Assembly (NCBI GenBank): GCA_937885735.1
Contig: CALABN010000348.1
Coordinates: 1 to 51,586, forward strand
DNA from: an uncultured Bacteroidota bacterium
GTDB taxonomy: Bacteria; Bacteroidota; Bacteroidia; Bacteroidales; SZUA-534
Length of the DNA: 51,586 bases
Direction of reading: 5' to 3'
The notes under the pieces were generated by a model. That model made no database searches. It saw only the letters and a list, made by a program, of their open reading frames with translations, and was not told where the DNA came from. Below, piece after piece: positions 19,601 to 28,750 of this stretch. Made by a program: the position numbers and the translations under genes. Position 1 is the first letter of the stretch. Each line of letters opens with the position of its first letter.

Positions 19601-22600
19601 GATTCGGTTATTTTGGAAGGTTCATGGAATGATGACAATATCCAAAAATTTGCTAAATCACTAAAAACCAGTTGGTACACACCTTTAACCAGTTCATTTG
19701 ATGGAAACAGCGCAACAAATTCATACCTGAAGAAAGTTGACATGTCTGAACTTACTCATACTGACACCATATTTTATGGTTCACTGTGCATATTCCACAA
19801 TTGCAAGGAATTGGAAACAGTAATCCTGCCTAAACAACAATTGGCTAAATGGGGATTCGGACTTTTCGGAGCGTTCAATGGATGCACAAAACTCAAAAAT
19901 GTAGTAAACCTTGACAAAATAAAGACTTACAGCATACAAGGTGCATTCATTGGGTGTACAAGTTTGGAAAGTGTGACTTTCTGCGAGGATCCTATTACAG
20001 ATGGCAAATACAAATTGACTAGAATCTTCGAAGGCTGCACAAGTCTTAAGGAAGTGAATAATTTTGAATCATTTGTCAACTGCACAGATTTCAGTTCTAC
20101 TTTTTATGGATGCAATAACTTGAAGGAAATTCACTTGGGTTTTGACCCTAATAAGATAAGTAGCATATCTAGTGCATTTTACAATTGCAACGCCATCAAA
20201 TATTTGCCAGACACCGTGGCAACCATTCCAAGCGCATGGCAGGGCTACACTAATTTTGTATTGCCGATAACGTCAGTAACCACGACAGGCACAGCCGGCA
20301 TAACTAAAGAAGGCGGCGTCATGTCAACTCCTTCCATTGCAGCCTCGCCAGCTTACTGTGCAATAACTGACACCATTTACCAACTAAGCAACAACAACTT
20401 CAGCACATACACATCGTTCAAGAAAGGCGAAATCCTGAAAGGCAACTATGTGGGCTACATGTTGCGCGCAGGTGTGAAGAACCAGAGAATGGCCAACTAT
20501 GTGTACAGTTCCGCTTCTATCAAGGTTGAAGAAATAATACTTCTTATCGCATATCGAGGCGATACTGCAACTGAATATACGTTCAATGCGATACAGCCTG
20601 GAGTTCTGTCCGATGCTGAAAAAATTGAATTGGCCGGAATGTGGGCCGACACCGATTTGCTTAACCTGCAAAAGGCATTGAAGAAAAACTGGACTGCACA
20701 AAACGACGAGGAAAACACAACATTGATAAACGCCGACTTGCAAAAGGCTTCGTTCTATGGCAATATCAGCAACACTTCACGCCTGTTCAAAAACTGCACG
20801 GCACTTGTCGAGGTTCAGTTGCCATCCACAAATACTGCCAATAGCATCAGCTTGAGTTCTACTTTCAGTGGCTGCTCACTGCTGAAATACATTATAAACC
20901 TTGAAAAACTGGACAACATTGTAAAGATTGACAGCGCATTCTACAACTGCAAGACAATAAGCAGACTGAAGTTCAGCACTACCGCAATGACAGCCAAGAT
21001 AGATTTTGCAGCAGCATTCTACGGATGCTCCTCCCTTTCTGCAGTAACCAACCTGGAATCTTTCCAAAACATATGCGGCCTGACATACGCATTTGCCAAT
21101 TGCAAAAGTTTGTTCAGCTCTCTTTATTTCAGCCAAATCACAAATAAAAACAGCATTGACGCCACAGGCGCATTCGACGGTTCTTATGTATCAAGCATTT
21201 ATTACTTCAACTATTTCGAAAACATAACCAACCTGAGCTATACATTCCGTAATTGCAACAACTTAGGTTCCATCACCTTGGGAGTTGACCCAAACAAACT
21301 GGCTGAAGCCAACATTGTCGGAACATTCGATGGATGCTCAAGCGTCAATAAATATCTGCCTGACGGAGTCGACACCATACCAACTATTTGGCAAAAGGCC
21401 AACTACAACAATTTTGCTGTGCCAATCAAGTCTATCGATGCCGATATTGTAGCATACATTACAGAAGATGGCGAGGCAAAAGTCAACCTTCAATCTTGCA
21501 CCACAAATCCATCTTATGCGTTGTGCGATTGGACTAATTGGAAATTCAGCAACGACAATTTTGCCACGACTTCTTCCAGCCTAAGCAACATGACAGCCGG
21601 ATTCAAGGCCGTTTATGGAGTTAAGAACAATTCGATGAGCGATTACATTTATTCCGATACCGCGACAGCCACAACATTGTCAACAAACATCATTGTTTAC
21701 CGAGGCAAATCCAAATCCACTTACACGGCAAGCACATTGGAAAATGGACTATTAAGCGATGCCGACTCCATTGTGTTGGAAGGCTCGTGGTACGATGACA
21801 ATCTAGGCAAGTTGCAAAAAGCATTGAAAACAGATGGCAGCATATACTCATACAACCACGTACTAAAATCTGTAAACATGGCAAATGCCACATTTATAGG
21901 CGAAATTTCCAATGGCATGAAATCTATGTTTTATAAGTGTGACAGCTTAAAGAATGTTATTCTGCCTTCAAGCACCTTCGCTGGCAAAATCAGTTTATAC
22001 GAAACATTTTATTATTGTTATAAACTAACAAGCATAGAAAACCTCGACAAACTTCAAAACATAAGCAACTTGTATAGCACATTCGAAAGATGCAACGAAC
22101 TTGACAATGTGAAGTTCTCCGACAAGGCGAACAAAAATAGCGTGAGTGTTTCATATGCATTTGAACTTTGCTACAAACTTGATACTATTGACTTAAGTGC
22201 TTTCACAAACATTACTGATTTGGATTACGCCTTCTACGACTGCATAAACCTAAAGAGCCTGACATTTGCATCAGCCAATAACGTCAACCACGTTGGATTC
22301 CATTTTATATTTAGTGGCTGCTCGAAACTGTCCACAATAAAAAATCTTGACAAATTCACCAATCTGTATGATTTCAGAAGGTCATTCAATAATTGCAATT
22401 CGCTTGCTAAGATAGAATTAGGCACTGACCCGAATAGTAAAAGTGCCAACCAGTTTAGCAGTAATTCGTGGACTTCAAGCGAATCTGCTTATGATAATAC
22501 ATTTGACAATTGCAATGCCATAAAGTACTTGCCTGCTAAGGTAACAACCATTCCAGAAAACTGGAAAAGCTACAACAACTTCGTAATGCCAATCGACAGT

Positions 22601-24169
22601 GTCGCAATAACCGGCAAAGGAATGATAATGAATTCCAACGATGCTATCATGCCTGCGTTTACAACATACCCCTCGTATGTGGTTGTAACCGACACTATTT
22701 GGCAATTGAGTTCCGACGGATTCAAGACTGTTATTGACTACAATGCCAATACCCAGGTTGATTTTTCAATGTACGCTTTACGCTGTGGCGTGAAGAATCA
22801 GTCTATGTCAGACTATGTATACAGCAAAAATGACGTACAGTTCGAGAAAATCGAATGTTATGTAAAGGCTTACATTGCCGGTGGCGTCAAGACATATGTG
22901 CCAAATGATTTGGCAGTCGGCACACTTGCTACAGCCGACTCCGTATTCTTGTTTGGCAAATGGAACGACAACTATATCCAAAACTTTGCCAAATCATTAA
23001 AAACCAGTTGGCACACACCTTCAACCAGTTCATTTGATGGAAACAGCGCAACAAATTCATACCTGAAGAAAGTTGACATGTCTGAACTTACTCATACTGA
23101 CACCATATTTTATGGTTCACTGTGCATATTCCACAATTGCAAGGAATTGGAAACAGTAATCCTGCCTAAACAACAATTGGCTAAATGGGGATTCGGACTT
23201 TTCGGAGCGTTCAATGGATGCACAAAACTCAAAAATGTAGTAAACCTTGACAAAATAAAGACTTACAGCATACAAGGTGCATTCATTGGGTGTACAAGTT
23301 TGGAAAGTGTGACTTTCTGCGAGGATCCTATTACAGATGGCAAATACAAATTGACTAGAATCTTCGAAGGCTGCACAAGTCTTAAGGAAGTGAATAATTT
23401 TGAATCATTTGTCAACTGCACAGATTTCAGTTCTACTTTTTATGGATGCAATAACTTGAAGGAAATTCACTTGGGTTTTGACCCTAATGAATCTTATGAA
23501 AATAACATCAACATGTCATACACGTTCTATGACTGCAATGCCATAAAGTATTTGCCAGATGGTGTCAATGACATTCCTGAAACATGGAAATACTACAACA
23601 ACTTTGTCATTCCGTTCTCATTGTCAGCCAACGCTCCTGAATACGCAAACAACCAACTTTCATTGACATGCCCAAGTCAGACCCCATCTTATGCGGCAAT
23701 GACCGATGTTGTCTGGAGAATAAGCAATGACAAATTCGCCACTTATGATACGTATTCAATGACAAATACCTTAAGCCCGGAAATAGCCGCCGAGAACCCT
23801 GACTATGAAATATACGACAACCCGCTAAATGGTGATTTCACAGGATATATGCTGATGTGCATCGCATATAACCCGAAATACAATACAAGATACTATTATG
23901 AGATTACCGACAATGGCACAGTACAATTCATAGCCGATATTGACGAGTCGGAAATGGAAGAATTCACCATCTATCCTAATCCTGCCATTAATTCGTTCCA
24001 AATCAACGTTGGCAGCCAAGATGCCGAAATGTGTATCTTCAATGCCATTGGCAACATGGTTGTCAAACAACAGGTATTTGAAACGGCCACTATCGACATC
24101 AGCAACCTGCCTCAAGGCATCTACTATGTAAAGGTCGGCAACCAAGTAACCCGTCTTACTAAGATGTAA
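16679..24169 (+). CDS. Giant BspA-like leucine-rich-repeat surface protein, seven modules, T9SS cargo
   Basis: 2496 residues. Signal peptide KKLLLLMASSLMLTATTTYAQ. The body is seven modules of 277-391 residues, each opening with a strand like AY-NG---Y---L--GTLATADSV-L-G-W (module DNA starts near 16748, 17701, 18532, 19526, 20544, 21689 and 22862). Each continues with BspA/DUF285-type repeats (FYNCSNLESLTF; CTSLKEVNN) and closes with YLPDGV-TIP--W--YNNFV and an Ig-like stretch (Y-LSNDNF-T ... VGVKN--M-DYVYS). The last 75 residues (EFTIYPNPAINSF ... LPQGIYYVKVG) are a type A T9SS sorting domain. It is probably a surface adhesin or ligand-display protein. Modules 4 and 7 share a perfect 466-bp block. 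Confidence 0.9.
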   Translation: MKKLLLLMASSLMLTATTTYAQSVKAYKNGNATDYSFSSLNYGTLNNVDSIVVSGTLNSSNITLLHNALGENANYSLLKADFSNAVFSTNKLDSLFNCFFGLESVIFPNATNNNSISMESMFYKCSALKSIVNLDKLTNITSLFATFYMCENLTSIKFSSTTNNNAVSFSGCFVTCSSLTEIENLEKFTNITDITTAFYGCSKLGIIRLSNIPEQYTMAFSSCNAYIFLPDGMTDYPNNITWTNVVLEMTSVSMSKKATFTEDSTITLPTFSIEPESMKKFIKGTKYQLSNDGFATFEEYTPNTNVTKDYSGYKLRVGVTNPRMTGYIYSEPVDVEKLPFKVTAYFGKTAKKYATEQLDYGTLASADSIIAYGTWVSRDASQLRRAIVKSSDDMTNDKTKKVDMSEVEISESSSFTGFQKLFMNATALETIILPNTPNESYNIISMCNNCTNLKTILNFEKLTSVTFAEKAFYNCSKLKEIHLGSKSNLAYNGTDIFTGCNALKYMPDGVTTLGSNLQNYNNFVLPFTSASLSGTASFNIGDVFVLPTINPTPAYCAATDIVYELSNDDFATKETYTPNTIVTKDYTGYKMRIGAKNASMNDYVYSTDILDVTKVNYVLTAYTNGVANKYSIEQLATGTLATADSVVLYGVWTDAQIETFRKSLKSDGNNLTTNSALKKADLSDVTLSGDITSGMEYLFRSCQNLVSVALPSSETAGKVSLYSAFNNCTTLESIASLDKLSNITCLYYAFYNCSNLESLTFASTENSNSVNMFDAFYNCSLLESIANLEKLTNVVNLRYTFSNCGKLKEIHIGSNPNSLSGTSTQYAFDNCDALVYLPESVTTVPDNWKNYKNFVLPFTAIEPSGIATIDSKSGTISLPTVTYTPSYCVGTDFVYQISNNNFSTYTTHSATDVLTGNYVGYQVRVGAKNERMNNYVYSTNSVLVVKAPLAKAYVNGVSTEYGVSDLATGTLATADSVILEGSWNDDNIQKFAKSLKTSWYTPLTSSFDGNSATNSYLKKVDMSELTHTDTIFYGSLCIFHNCKELETVILPKQQLAKWGFGLFGAFNGCTKLKNVVNLDKIKTYSIQGAFIGCTSLESVTFCEDPITDGKYKLTRIFEGCTSLKEVNNFESFVNCTDFSSTFYGCNNLKEIHLGFDPNKISSISSAFYNCNAIKYLPDTVATIPSAWQGYTNFVLPITSVTTTGTAGITKEGGVMSTPSIAASPAYCAITDTIYQLSNNNFSTYTSFKKGEILKGNYVGYMLRAGVKNQRMANYVYSSASIKVEEIILLIAYRGDTATEYTFNAIQPGVLSDAEKIELAGMWADTDLLNLQKALKKNWTAQNDEENTTLINADLQKASFYGNISNTSRLFKNCTALVEVQLPSTNTANSISLSSTFSGCSLLKYIINLEKLDNIVKIDSAFYNCKTISRLKFSTTAMTAKIDFAAAFYGCSSLSAVTNLESFQNICGLTYAFANCKSLFSSLYFSQITNKNSIDATGAFDGSYVSSIYYFNYFENITNLSYTFRNCNNLGSITLGVDPNKLAEANIVGTFDGCSSVNKYLPDGVDTIPTIWQKANYNNFAVPIKSIDADIVAYITEDGEAKVNLQSCTTNPSYALCDWTNWKFSNDNFATTSSSLSNMTAGFKAVYGVKNNSMSDYIYSDTATATTLSTNIIVYRGKSKSTYTASTLENGLLSDADSIVLEGSWYDDNLGKLQKALKTDGSIYSYNHVLKSVNMANATFIGEISNGMKSMFYKCDSLKNVILPSSTFAGKISLYETFYYCYKLTSIENLDKLQNISNLYSTFERCNELDNVKFSDKANKNSVSVSYAFELCYKLDTIDLSAFTNITDLDYAFYDCINLKSLTFASANNVNHVGFHFIFSGCSKLSTIKNLDKFTNLYDFRRSFNNCNSLAKIELGTDPNSKSANQFSSNSWTSSESAYDNTFDNCNAIKYLPAKVTTIPENWKSYNNFVMPIDSVAITGKGMIMNSNDAIMPAFTTYPSYVVVTDTIWQLSSDGFKTVIDYNANTQVDFSMYALRCGVKNQSMSDYVYSKNDVQFEKIECYVKAYIAGGVKTYVPNDLAVGTLATADSVFLFGKWNDNYIQNFAKSLKTSWHTPSTSSFDGNSATNSYLKKVDMSELTHTDTIFYGSLCIFHNCKELETVILPKQQLAKWGFGLFGAFNGCTKLKNVVNLDKIKTYSIQGAFIGCTSLESVTFCEDPITDGKYKLTRIFEGCTSLKEVNNFESFVNCTDFSSTFYGCNNLKEIHLGFDPNESYENNINMSYTFYDCNAIKYLPDGVNDIPETWKYYNNFVIPFSLSANAPEYANNQLSLTCPSQTPSYAAMTDVVWRISNDKFATYDTYSMTNTLSPEIAAENPDYEIYDNPLNGDFTGYMLMCIAYNPKYNTRYYYEITDNGTVQFIADIDESEMEEFTIYPNPAINSFQINVGSQDAEMCIFNAIGNMVVKQQVFETATIDISNLPQGIYYVKVGNQVTRLTKM
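19687..20152 (+). repeat. 466-bp perfect direct repeat, copy 1 (module 4)
   Basis: Compared line by line with 23023-23488, with no mismatch found; the offset is 3336 bases (1112 codons), in frame. Similarity continues upstream with scattered substitutions, but the 3' side diverges abruptly after ACCCTAAT. Confidence 0.95.
23023..23488 (+). repeat. 466-bp perfect direct repeat, copy 2 (module 7)
   Basis: Second copy of the block at 19687-20152, inside the last module of the same gene. It encodes the same 155 residues, including FHNCKELETVILPK and FEGCTSLKEVNNFES. Confidence 0.95.
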
Positions 24170-24190
24170 TCAAGCTTGGCAACAAAAACA

Positions 24191-24229
24191 AGCCCCCGTG
24201 AATTGACTTTCACGGGGGCTTTTATTTTA
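24191..24229. terminator. Bidirectional terminator between convergent genes
   Basis: Perfect 12-bp stem AGCCCCCGTGAA/TTCACGGGGGCT. T-rich sequence follows on the plus strand and a T-rich run (TGTTTTTGTT) on the minus strand, so it can serve both the giant gene and radA. Confidence 0.9.
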
Positions 24230-24250
24230 ATCAGTTGTGTGAATTTATAA

Positions 24251-25618
24251 CTATTGATTGCCGAATGCGGCGCCAATCACCTGCTCCAACTTGTCGACAA
24301 ACCTAATTTCAATATTGTATTTCGATGTCTGGACATTTTTCTGCTGATTTGGCACAAATATACGCTTGTATCCTAGTTTGTCGGCTTCGGCTATGCGTTG
24401 CTCAATTCGTGCAGTAGGCCGTATCTCACCAGACAATCCGACTTCGCCGGCAAAGCAGTCGCCTTGACGCAACGGTTTGTCAACATCGGATGAAAGGATG
24501 GCACACACCACCGCCAAGTCAATGGAGGGATCGTTCACTTTCAGGCCTCCGGCCAAATTCAGGAACACGTCCTTTGTGGCAAGCTTGAATCCAACCTTTT
24601 TTTCAAGAACGGCAAGCAGCATATTCAGTCGGCGAGAGTCGAAGCCTGATGTCGCACGCTGCGGTGTCCCGTAAACAGCCGAACTGACAAGTGCCTGAAC
24701 CTCAACCATAAATGGTCGGACACCTTCAAGAGTTGCCGCTGTCGATATGCCGCTATATTGTTCACGATGATTGGCAAGCAAAAATTCCGATGGATTGACA
24801 ACCTCACGAAGTCCCTCTTCGCCCATTTCAAAAATGCCTATTTCCGATGTCGAGCCGAAACGGTTCTTGTGTGCGCGTAATATTCTGTAAAAGAAGTGAT
24901 TGTCGCCTTCAAACTGCAAGACTGTGTCAACAACGTGCTCCAGCACTTTTGGACCGGCAAGCGAACCGTCCTTTGTTATGTGGCCAACAATTAGAACCGG
25001 CGTTGAAGTCTCTTTTGCAAATTGCTGAAGCAGCGTGGCACTTTCCCTGATTTGTGTGATAGTGCCTGGTGACGATTCCAAATATTCCGTCCGCAAGGTC
25101 TGTATTGAATCTACAATCAGCAAGTCCGGCTTGAGGTTGCGGGCCTGCGCTATAATGTTCTCACACGAAATTTCCGCCAGGAAATAAATATTGTCGTCGT
25201 TGGTTTTCAAACGGGTGGCGCGCATCTTTATTTGCTCGGCGCTTTCCTCTCCCGATGCATACAATACTGTTCCCTTGTATTTACCAGCCACCTGAAGCAA
25301 CAATGTTGACTTGCCAATTCCAGGTTCGCCACCAAACAAGATGACAGCGCCAGGGACAAGCCCTCCACCCAACACACGGTCAAACTCCGAACTTTGCGTG
25401 GAAGTGCGTTGCTGAGTGTTTTCTACAATGTCCTTAATCAATATGGGTGCCGAACCTATGGCCGAACGGCCAACAGCGACAGACGATTTTGATGATGCAG
25501 ATTGCTGGATTTCCTCGTTGTATGTGTTCCACTCGCCACATGAAGGACACCTTCCAATCCATGTAGAAGACGATGCCCCGCAGTTGCTGCAGACAAATAC
25601 TGACTTTATTTTGGGCAT
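24251..25618 (-). CDS. radA: DNA repair protein RadA
   Basis: 455 residues, full length. An N-terminal zinc finger (Cys10, Cys13, Cys24, Cys27 in CSNC/CPSC) is followed by a RecA-like ATPase core with Walker A GGEPGIGKST (96-105) and Walker B LLIVDSIQTL (about 167-176). The RadA signature KNRFG is at 251-255. The C-terminal Lon-protease-like domain carries GGLKVNDPSIDLAVV. RadA acts as a hexameric helicase promoting branch migration in recombinational repair. The start lies two bases after the stop of the upstream lipoprotein gene, so they are translationally linked. Confidence 0.97.
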   Translation of the reverse strand: MPKIKSVFVCSNCGASSSTWIGRCPSCGEWNTYNEEIQQSASSKSSVAVGRSAIGSAPILIKDIVENTQQRTSTQSSEFDRVLGGGLVPGAVILFGGEPGIGKSTLLLQVAGKYKGTVLYASGEESAEQIKMRATRLKTNDDNIYFLAEISCENIIAQARNLKPDLLIVDSIQTLRTEYLESSPGTITQIRESATLLQQFAKETSTPVLIVGHITKDGSLAGPKVLEHVVDTVLQFEGDNHFFYRILRAHKNRFGSTSEIGIFEMGEEGLREVVNPSEFLLANHREQYSGISTAATLEGVRPFMVEVQALVSSAVYGTPQRATSGFDSRRLNMLLAVLEKKVGFKLATKDVFLNLAGGLKVNDPSIDLAVVCAILSSDVDKPLRQGDCFAGEVGLSGEIRPTARIEQRIAEADKLGYKRIFVPNQQKNVQTSKYNIEIRFVDKLEQVIGAAFGNQ

Positions 25619-25620
25619 TT

Positions 25621-26115
25621 CTACAACTTGACTAATTCAATGCGCAGATATGCTCCTCCCTTAATGCCACCCGGCTGCTTACGGCGAACCATCTTCATTC
25701 TCTTGCCCTTTTTCAGCTCATCAAGCCAATATTCGCCACAGATGCTAGGACTTCCTACAATATAAAGATAATCCGATTCTTCACCTGGCATAAAGATGCT
25801 TAATTCCTTGCCATCAGTGGTATAGGTGTATTGTAATTTTTGAATTGTGTCACAATTATTAAGGTCTTCTTTTGTCTTTGGCATTGGACCGTATGACACT
25901 CCACTGCTAGAAGAATCTGCCTTTGGCTTTACATCGATGACTTCAAGAACATCACCATCGTAGAATGTCCAAAACCTTGCAGTTTGAATCGAATCCGGAT
26001 CAGAAAATGGCACTTGCTTCCAATAACCAATCATCTTGTCCTGACGGTTTATCTTGCAACTCGAGAAGCAAACGGCAACTGCCACAAATGCCAATATTAC
26101 GCTTAACCTTTTCAT
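25621..26115 (-). CDS. Small lipoprotein, lipocalin-like pattern, function unknown
   Basis: 164 residues. A lipoprotein signal peptide (KRLSVILAFVAVAVCFSS) ends in lipobox FSS-C at residue 20. The mature part starts near IGYWKQVPF and has a strand pattern (FWTFYDGDVLEVIDV, LQYTYTTDGKELSIFM, YLRIELVKL) similar to small lipocalin-like lipoproteins of Bacteroidota that open with a G-W motif. There is no catalytic motif. It is tightly coupled to radA downstream, though no functional connection is evident, and lies 61 bases downstream of rfaE2 on the same strand. Confidence 0.6.
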   Translation of the reverse strand: MKRLSVILAFVAVAVCFSSCKINRQDKMIGYWKQVPFSDPDSIQTARFWTFYDGDVLEVIDVKPKADSSSSGVSYGPMPKTKEDLNNCDTIQKLQYTYTTDGKELSIFMPGEESDYLYIVGSPSICGEYWLDELKKGKRMKMVRRKQPGGIKGGAYLRIELVKL

Positions 26116-26176
26116 ACAGACTAATTTTTTGCAACGAATAAAAGTATCAAAAAAAATATATCACGTAAACATTTTT

Positions 26177-26665
26177 TTACAGACGGCTCTTTTTTAGTGT
26201 CGAAGTGGTTGAATAACCGTCAACAAAGTCAATTGTCACCACCTTGCCACCACGCCCGGTAACTATGTCGTAGCCGACTATCTCCTCAATTTTATAGTCG
26301 CCACCCTTGACCAAGACGTCAGGCTGAACCTTCTTAATCAACTCATACGGGGTGTCGTCAGCAAAAAAAGCCACTGCATCCACAAACTCGAATGCCGAAA
26401 GCACCAGTGCACGTGCATATTCGTCGTTCACAGGGCGAGTAGGCCCTTTCAGCCTGCGGACCGATTCGTCGGTGTTGAGCCCCATAATGAGTTTCGTGCC
26501 CAAATCGGCAGCCTTGGCAAGATACTCCACATGCCCCCTATGGATGATGTCGAAACAACCATTGGTGAATACAATCTTTTCACCATTGGCATGCCATTGG
26601 GCTATGGTCTGCTCCAATGCGGCCTCGTCAAGCAATTTCGATGTCAAGTTCCCGAAATGGCTCAT
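26177..26665 (-). CDS. rfaE2: D-glycero-beta-D-manno-heptose 1-phosphate adenylyltransferase
   Basis: 162 residues, corresponding to the C-terminal (adenylyltransferase) half of E. coli HldE as a stand-alone enzyme. It transfers AMP from ATP to heptose-1-phosphate in making ADP-heptose for the LPS core. The nucleotidyltransferase motifs are clear: [14 protein letters not shown] (HxGH at 42-45), [19 protein letters not shown], and the late GYSTTSTL motif. The kinase half (rfaE1) is not in the window. Its start overlaps the end of panD by four bases, so the two are translationally coupled. Confidence 0.95.
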   Translation of the reverse strand: MSHFGNLTSKLLDEAALEQTIAQWHANGEKIVFTNGCFDIIHRGHVEYLAKAADLGTKLIMGLNTDESVRRLKGPTRPVNDEYARALVLSAFEFVDAVAFFADDTPYELIKKVQPDVLVKGGDYKIEEIVGYDIVTGRGGKVVTIDFVDGYSTTSTLKKSRL

Positions 26666-27015
26666 TTAATAAGCATGTTGGTTGCTGTGTCAGGGAAAAT
26701 AAAGGTTGGCTTGAACGATTTTGCCTCTTCAAAATCCATTTGGGCGTACGAAATAATCACAACCACGTCGCCAACAACGGCCTTGCGAGCGGCAGGACCA
26801 TTCAGGCAGATGCATCCCGAGCCACGTTTCCCCTTGATAATGTAAGTTTCCAGACGCTCGCCATTGTTGACGTTCACAACCTGGACCTTTTCGTTTTCAA
26901 TCATGTTGGCGGCATCAAGCAAATCCTCGTCAATGGTTATGCTTCCTACATACTGAAGGTTTGCTTCAGTCACCGTTACCTTATGAATTTTCGACTTTAC
27001 AACTTCGATATTCAT
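26662..27015 (-). CDS. panD: Aspartate 1-decarboxylase (pyruvoyl-dependent)
   Basis: 117 residues, the usual length. It makes beta-alanine from aspartate for pantothenate and CoA synthesis. The self-cleavage site is intact: YVGSITID with Gly24-Ser25, where Ser25 becomes the pyruvoyl group. The rest of the signature ([35 protein letters not shown]-like strand) is also present. It is the first gene of a minus-strand unit panD-rfaE2-lipoprotein-radA, preceded by a consensus promoter. The usual Bacteroidota partner panC is not adjacent. Confidence 0.97.
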   Translation of the reverse strand: MNIEVVKSKIHKVTVTEANLQYVGSITIDEDLLDAANMIENEKVQVVNVNNGERLETYIIKGKRGSGCICLNGPAARKAVVGDVVVIISYAQMDFEEAKSFKPTFIFPDTATNMLIK

Positions 27016-27038
27016 TTCGAAAGTGTGTTAAACGGCCG

Positions 27039-27067
27039 CAAAGGTAATAAAAGTTGCAATAAATCAA
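27039..27067 (-). promoter_or_regulatory. Promoter of panD unit
   Basis: On the minus strand, -7 element TACCTTTG (27039-27046) matches the Bacteroidota consensus exactly, with TTG at 27065-27067 as a possible -33 element at an 18-base spacing. The panD start is 24 bases downstream. Confidence 0.7.
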
Positions 27068-27158
27068 TTTAAAGTACCTATGTAAACATTTCGGACATTC
27101 CGAAACAAAAACAAAAATCTCCCACAATCAATTTAAATACAACTCTAAACAATTTTTC

Positions 27159-27166
27159 TACCTTTG
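27159..27166 (+). promoter_or_regulatory. Promoter -7 element of glyS
   Basis: TACCTTTG fits TAnnTTTG exactly and lies 33 bases before the glyS ATG. It also supports the downstream start at 27200, since an earlier in-frame start at 27164 would fall inside this element. Confidence 0.7.
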
Positions 27167-27199
27167 CGGTTCGATTATAATATAACAATACATATAATT

Positions 27200-28744
27200 A
27201 TGGCACAACAAGAAGACGTATTCAAAAAGATTGTCGCACACTGCAAGGAATATGGTTTCGTATTCCCAAGCAGCGAGATATACGACGGTCTGGGCGCTGT
27301 TTACGACTACGGTCAGAACGGTATCGAACTGAAAAACAACATCAAGAAATATTGGTGGGATGCAATGGTGAAGTTGAACGAAAACATTGTCGGCATCGAC
27401 TCGTCAATATTCATGCACCCAACCATCTGGAAGGCATCAGGGCACGTTGACGCATTCAACGACCCACTTATCGACAACAAGGACAGCAAGAAACGCTACC
27501 GCGCCGATGTGCTGATTGAAGAGCAGATTGCAAAATACGACGACAAGATTGAGAAGGAAGTGGCAAAGGCCGCCAAAAAGTTCGGCGACGCCTTTGACAA
27601 GGAAAAATTCCTTGCAACAAGCGCACACTGCCAAGAGCACATCGCAAAACGCGATGCACTGCACGAACGCTTCAAAAAGGCAATGAACGACACTGACCTG
27701 AACGAATTGCGCCAAATCATTCTCGACGAAGAGATTGTCTGCCCTATAAGCGGAACAAAGAACTGGACCGAAGTGCGTCAGTTCAACCTTATGTTCTCTA
27801 CCGAAATGGGTTCTACTGCCGACGGCTCAATGAAGATATTCCTTCGTCCAGAAACAGCACAAGGCATCTTCGTAAACTTCCTGAACGTTCAAAAGACTGG
27901 CCGCATGAAGATTCCGTTCGGCATCGCGCAGATTGGCAAGGCATTCCGCAACGAGATTGTGGCACGCCAGTTCATTTTCCGCATGCGCGAATTTGAGCAG
28001 ATGGAAATGCAATTCTTTGTCCGTCCAGGCGAGGAACTGAAATGGTTCGAACATTGGAAGAAAGTTCGCCTGAACTGGCACAAGGCTCTTGGCATGGGCG
28101 ACGAGAACTACCGCTACCACGACCACGACAAGCTTGCACACTACGCCAATGCCGCTACCGACATTGAGTTCAAGATGCCGTTCGGATTCAAGGAAGTGGA
28201 AGGCATCCACTCACGCACCAACTTCGACCTGAGCCAGCACCAGCAATACTCCGGCAAGAAGATTCAATACTTTGATCCAGACTTGAACGAGAACTACGTG
28301 CCATACGTCATCGAGACATCAATAGGTGTTGACCGCATGTTCCTGAGCATCATGTGCCACGCATACACTGAAGAGGTTGTTGGCGAGAACGACACACGCG
28401 TTGTATTGAAACTGCCAGCAGTACTTGCACCTATCAAGGCTGCCATTATGCCACTTGTCAAGAAAGACGGACTGCCAGAAAAGGCCCGCGAAATTATCAA
28501 CGACCTGAAGTTCGACTTCAATGTACAATACGATGAAAAGGATTCAATCGGAAAACGCTACCGCCGTCAGGATGCAATAGGCACTCCTTTCTGCATCACT
28601 GTGGACCACCAGACACTTGAAGACGGAACTGTAACCATCCGCGAACGCGACTCGATGGAACAGGAACGCGTGGCTGTAAGCGAACTTAAGAACATCATCA
28701 GTGCAAAGACATCGTTCTCTGAATTGTTCAAAAAATTGATGTAA
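27200..28744 (+). CDS. glyS: Glycyl-tRNA synthetase (single-chain, alpha2 type)
   Basis: 514 residues from ATG 27200 (MAQQEDVFKKIVAHCKEYGF). It charges tRNA-Gly. It is the homodimeric class II form typical of Bacteroidota, archaea and eukaryotes rather than the alpha2beta2 bacterial form. It shows the N-terminal EIYDGLGAVYDYGQNG, class II motif 2 region FRNEIVARQFIFRMREFEQMEM, the Gly-specific GIHSRTNFDL, class II motif 3 region ETSIGVDRMFL, and a C-terminal anticodon-binding domain starting at about VVLKLPAVLAPIK. A terminator follows directly. Confidence 0.98.
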   Translation: MAQQEDVFKKIVAHCKEYGFVFPSSEIYDGLGAVYDYGQNGIELKNNIKKYWWDAMVKLNENIVGIDSSIFMHPTIWKASGHVDAFNDPLIDNKDSKKRYRADVLIEEQIAKYDDKIEKEVAKAAKKFGDAFDKEKFLATSAHCQEHIAKRDALHERFKKAMNDTDLNELRQIILDEEIVCPISGTKNWTEVRQFNLMFSTEMGSTADGSMKIFLRPETAQGIFVNFLNVQKTGRMKIPFGIAQIGKAFRNEIVARQFIFRMREFEQMEMQFFVRPGEELKWFEHWKKVRLNWHKALGMGDENYRYHDHDKLAHYANAATDIEFKMPFGFKEVEGIHSRTNFDLSQHQQYSGKKIQYFDPDLNENYVPYVIETSIGVDRMFLSIMCHAYTEEVVGENDTRVVLKLPAVLAPIKAAIMPLVKKDGLPEKAREIINDLKFDFNVQYDEKDSIGKRYRRQDAIGTPFCITVDHQTLEDGTVTIRERDSMEQERVAVSELKNIISAKTSFSELFKKLM

Positions 28745-28750
28745 TACAAA

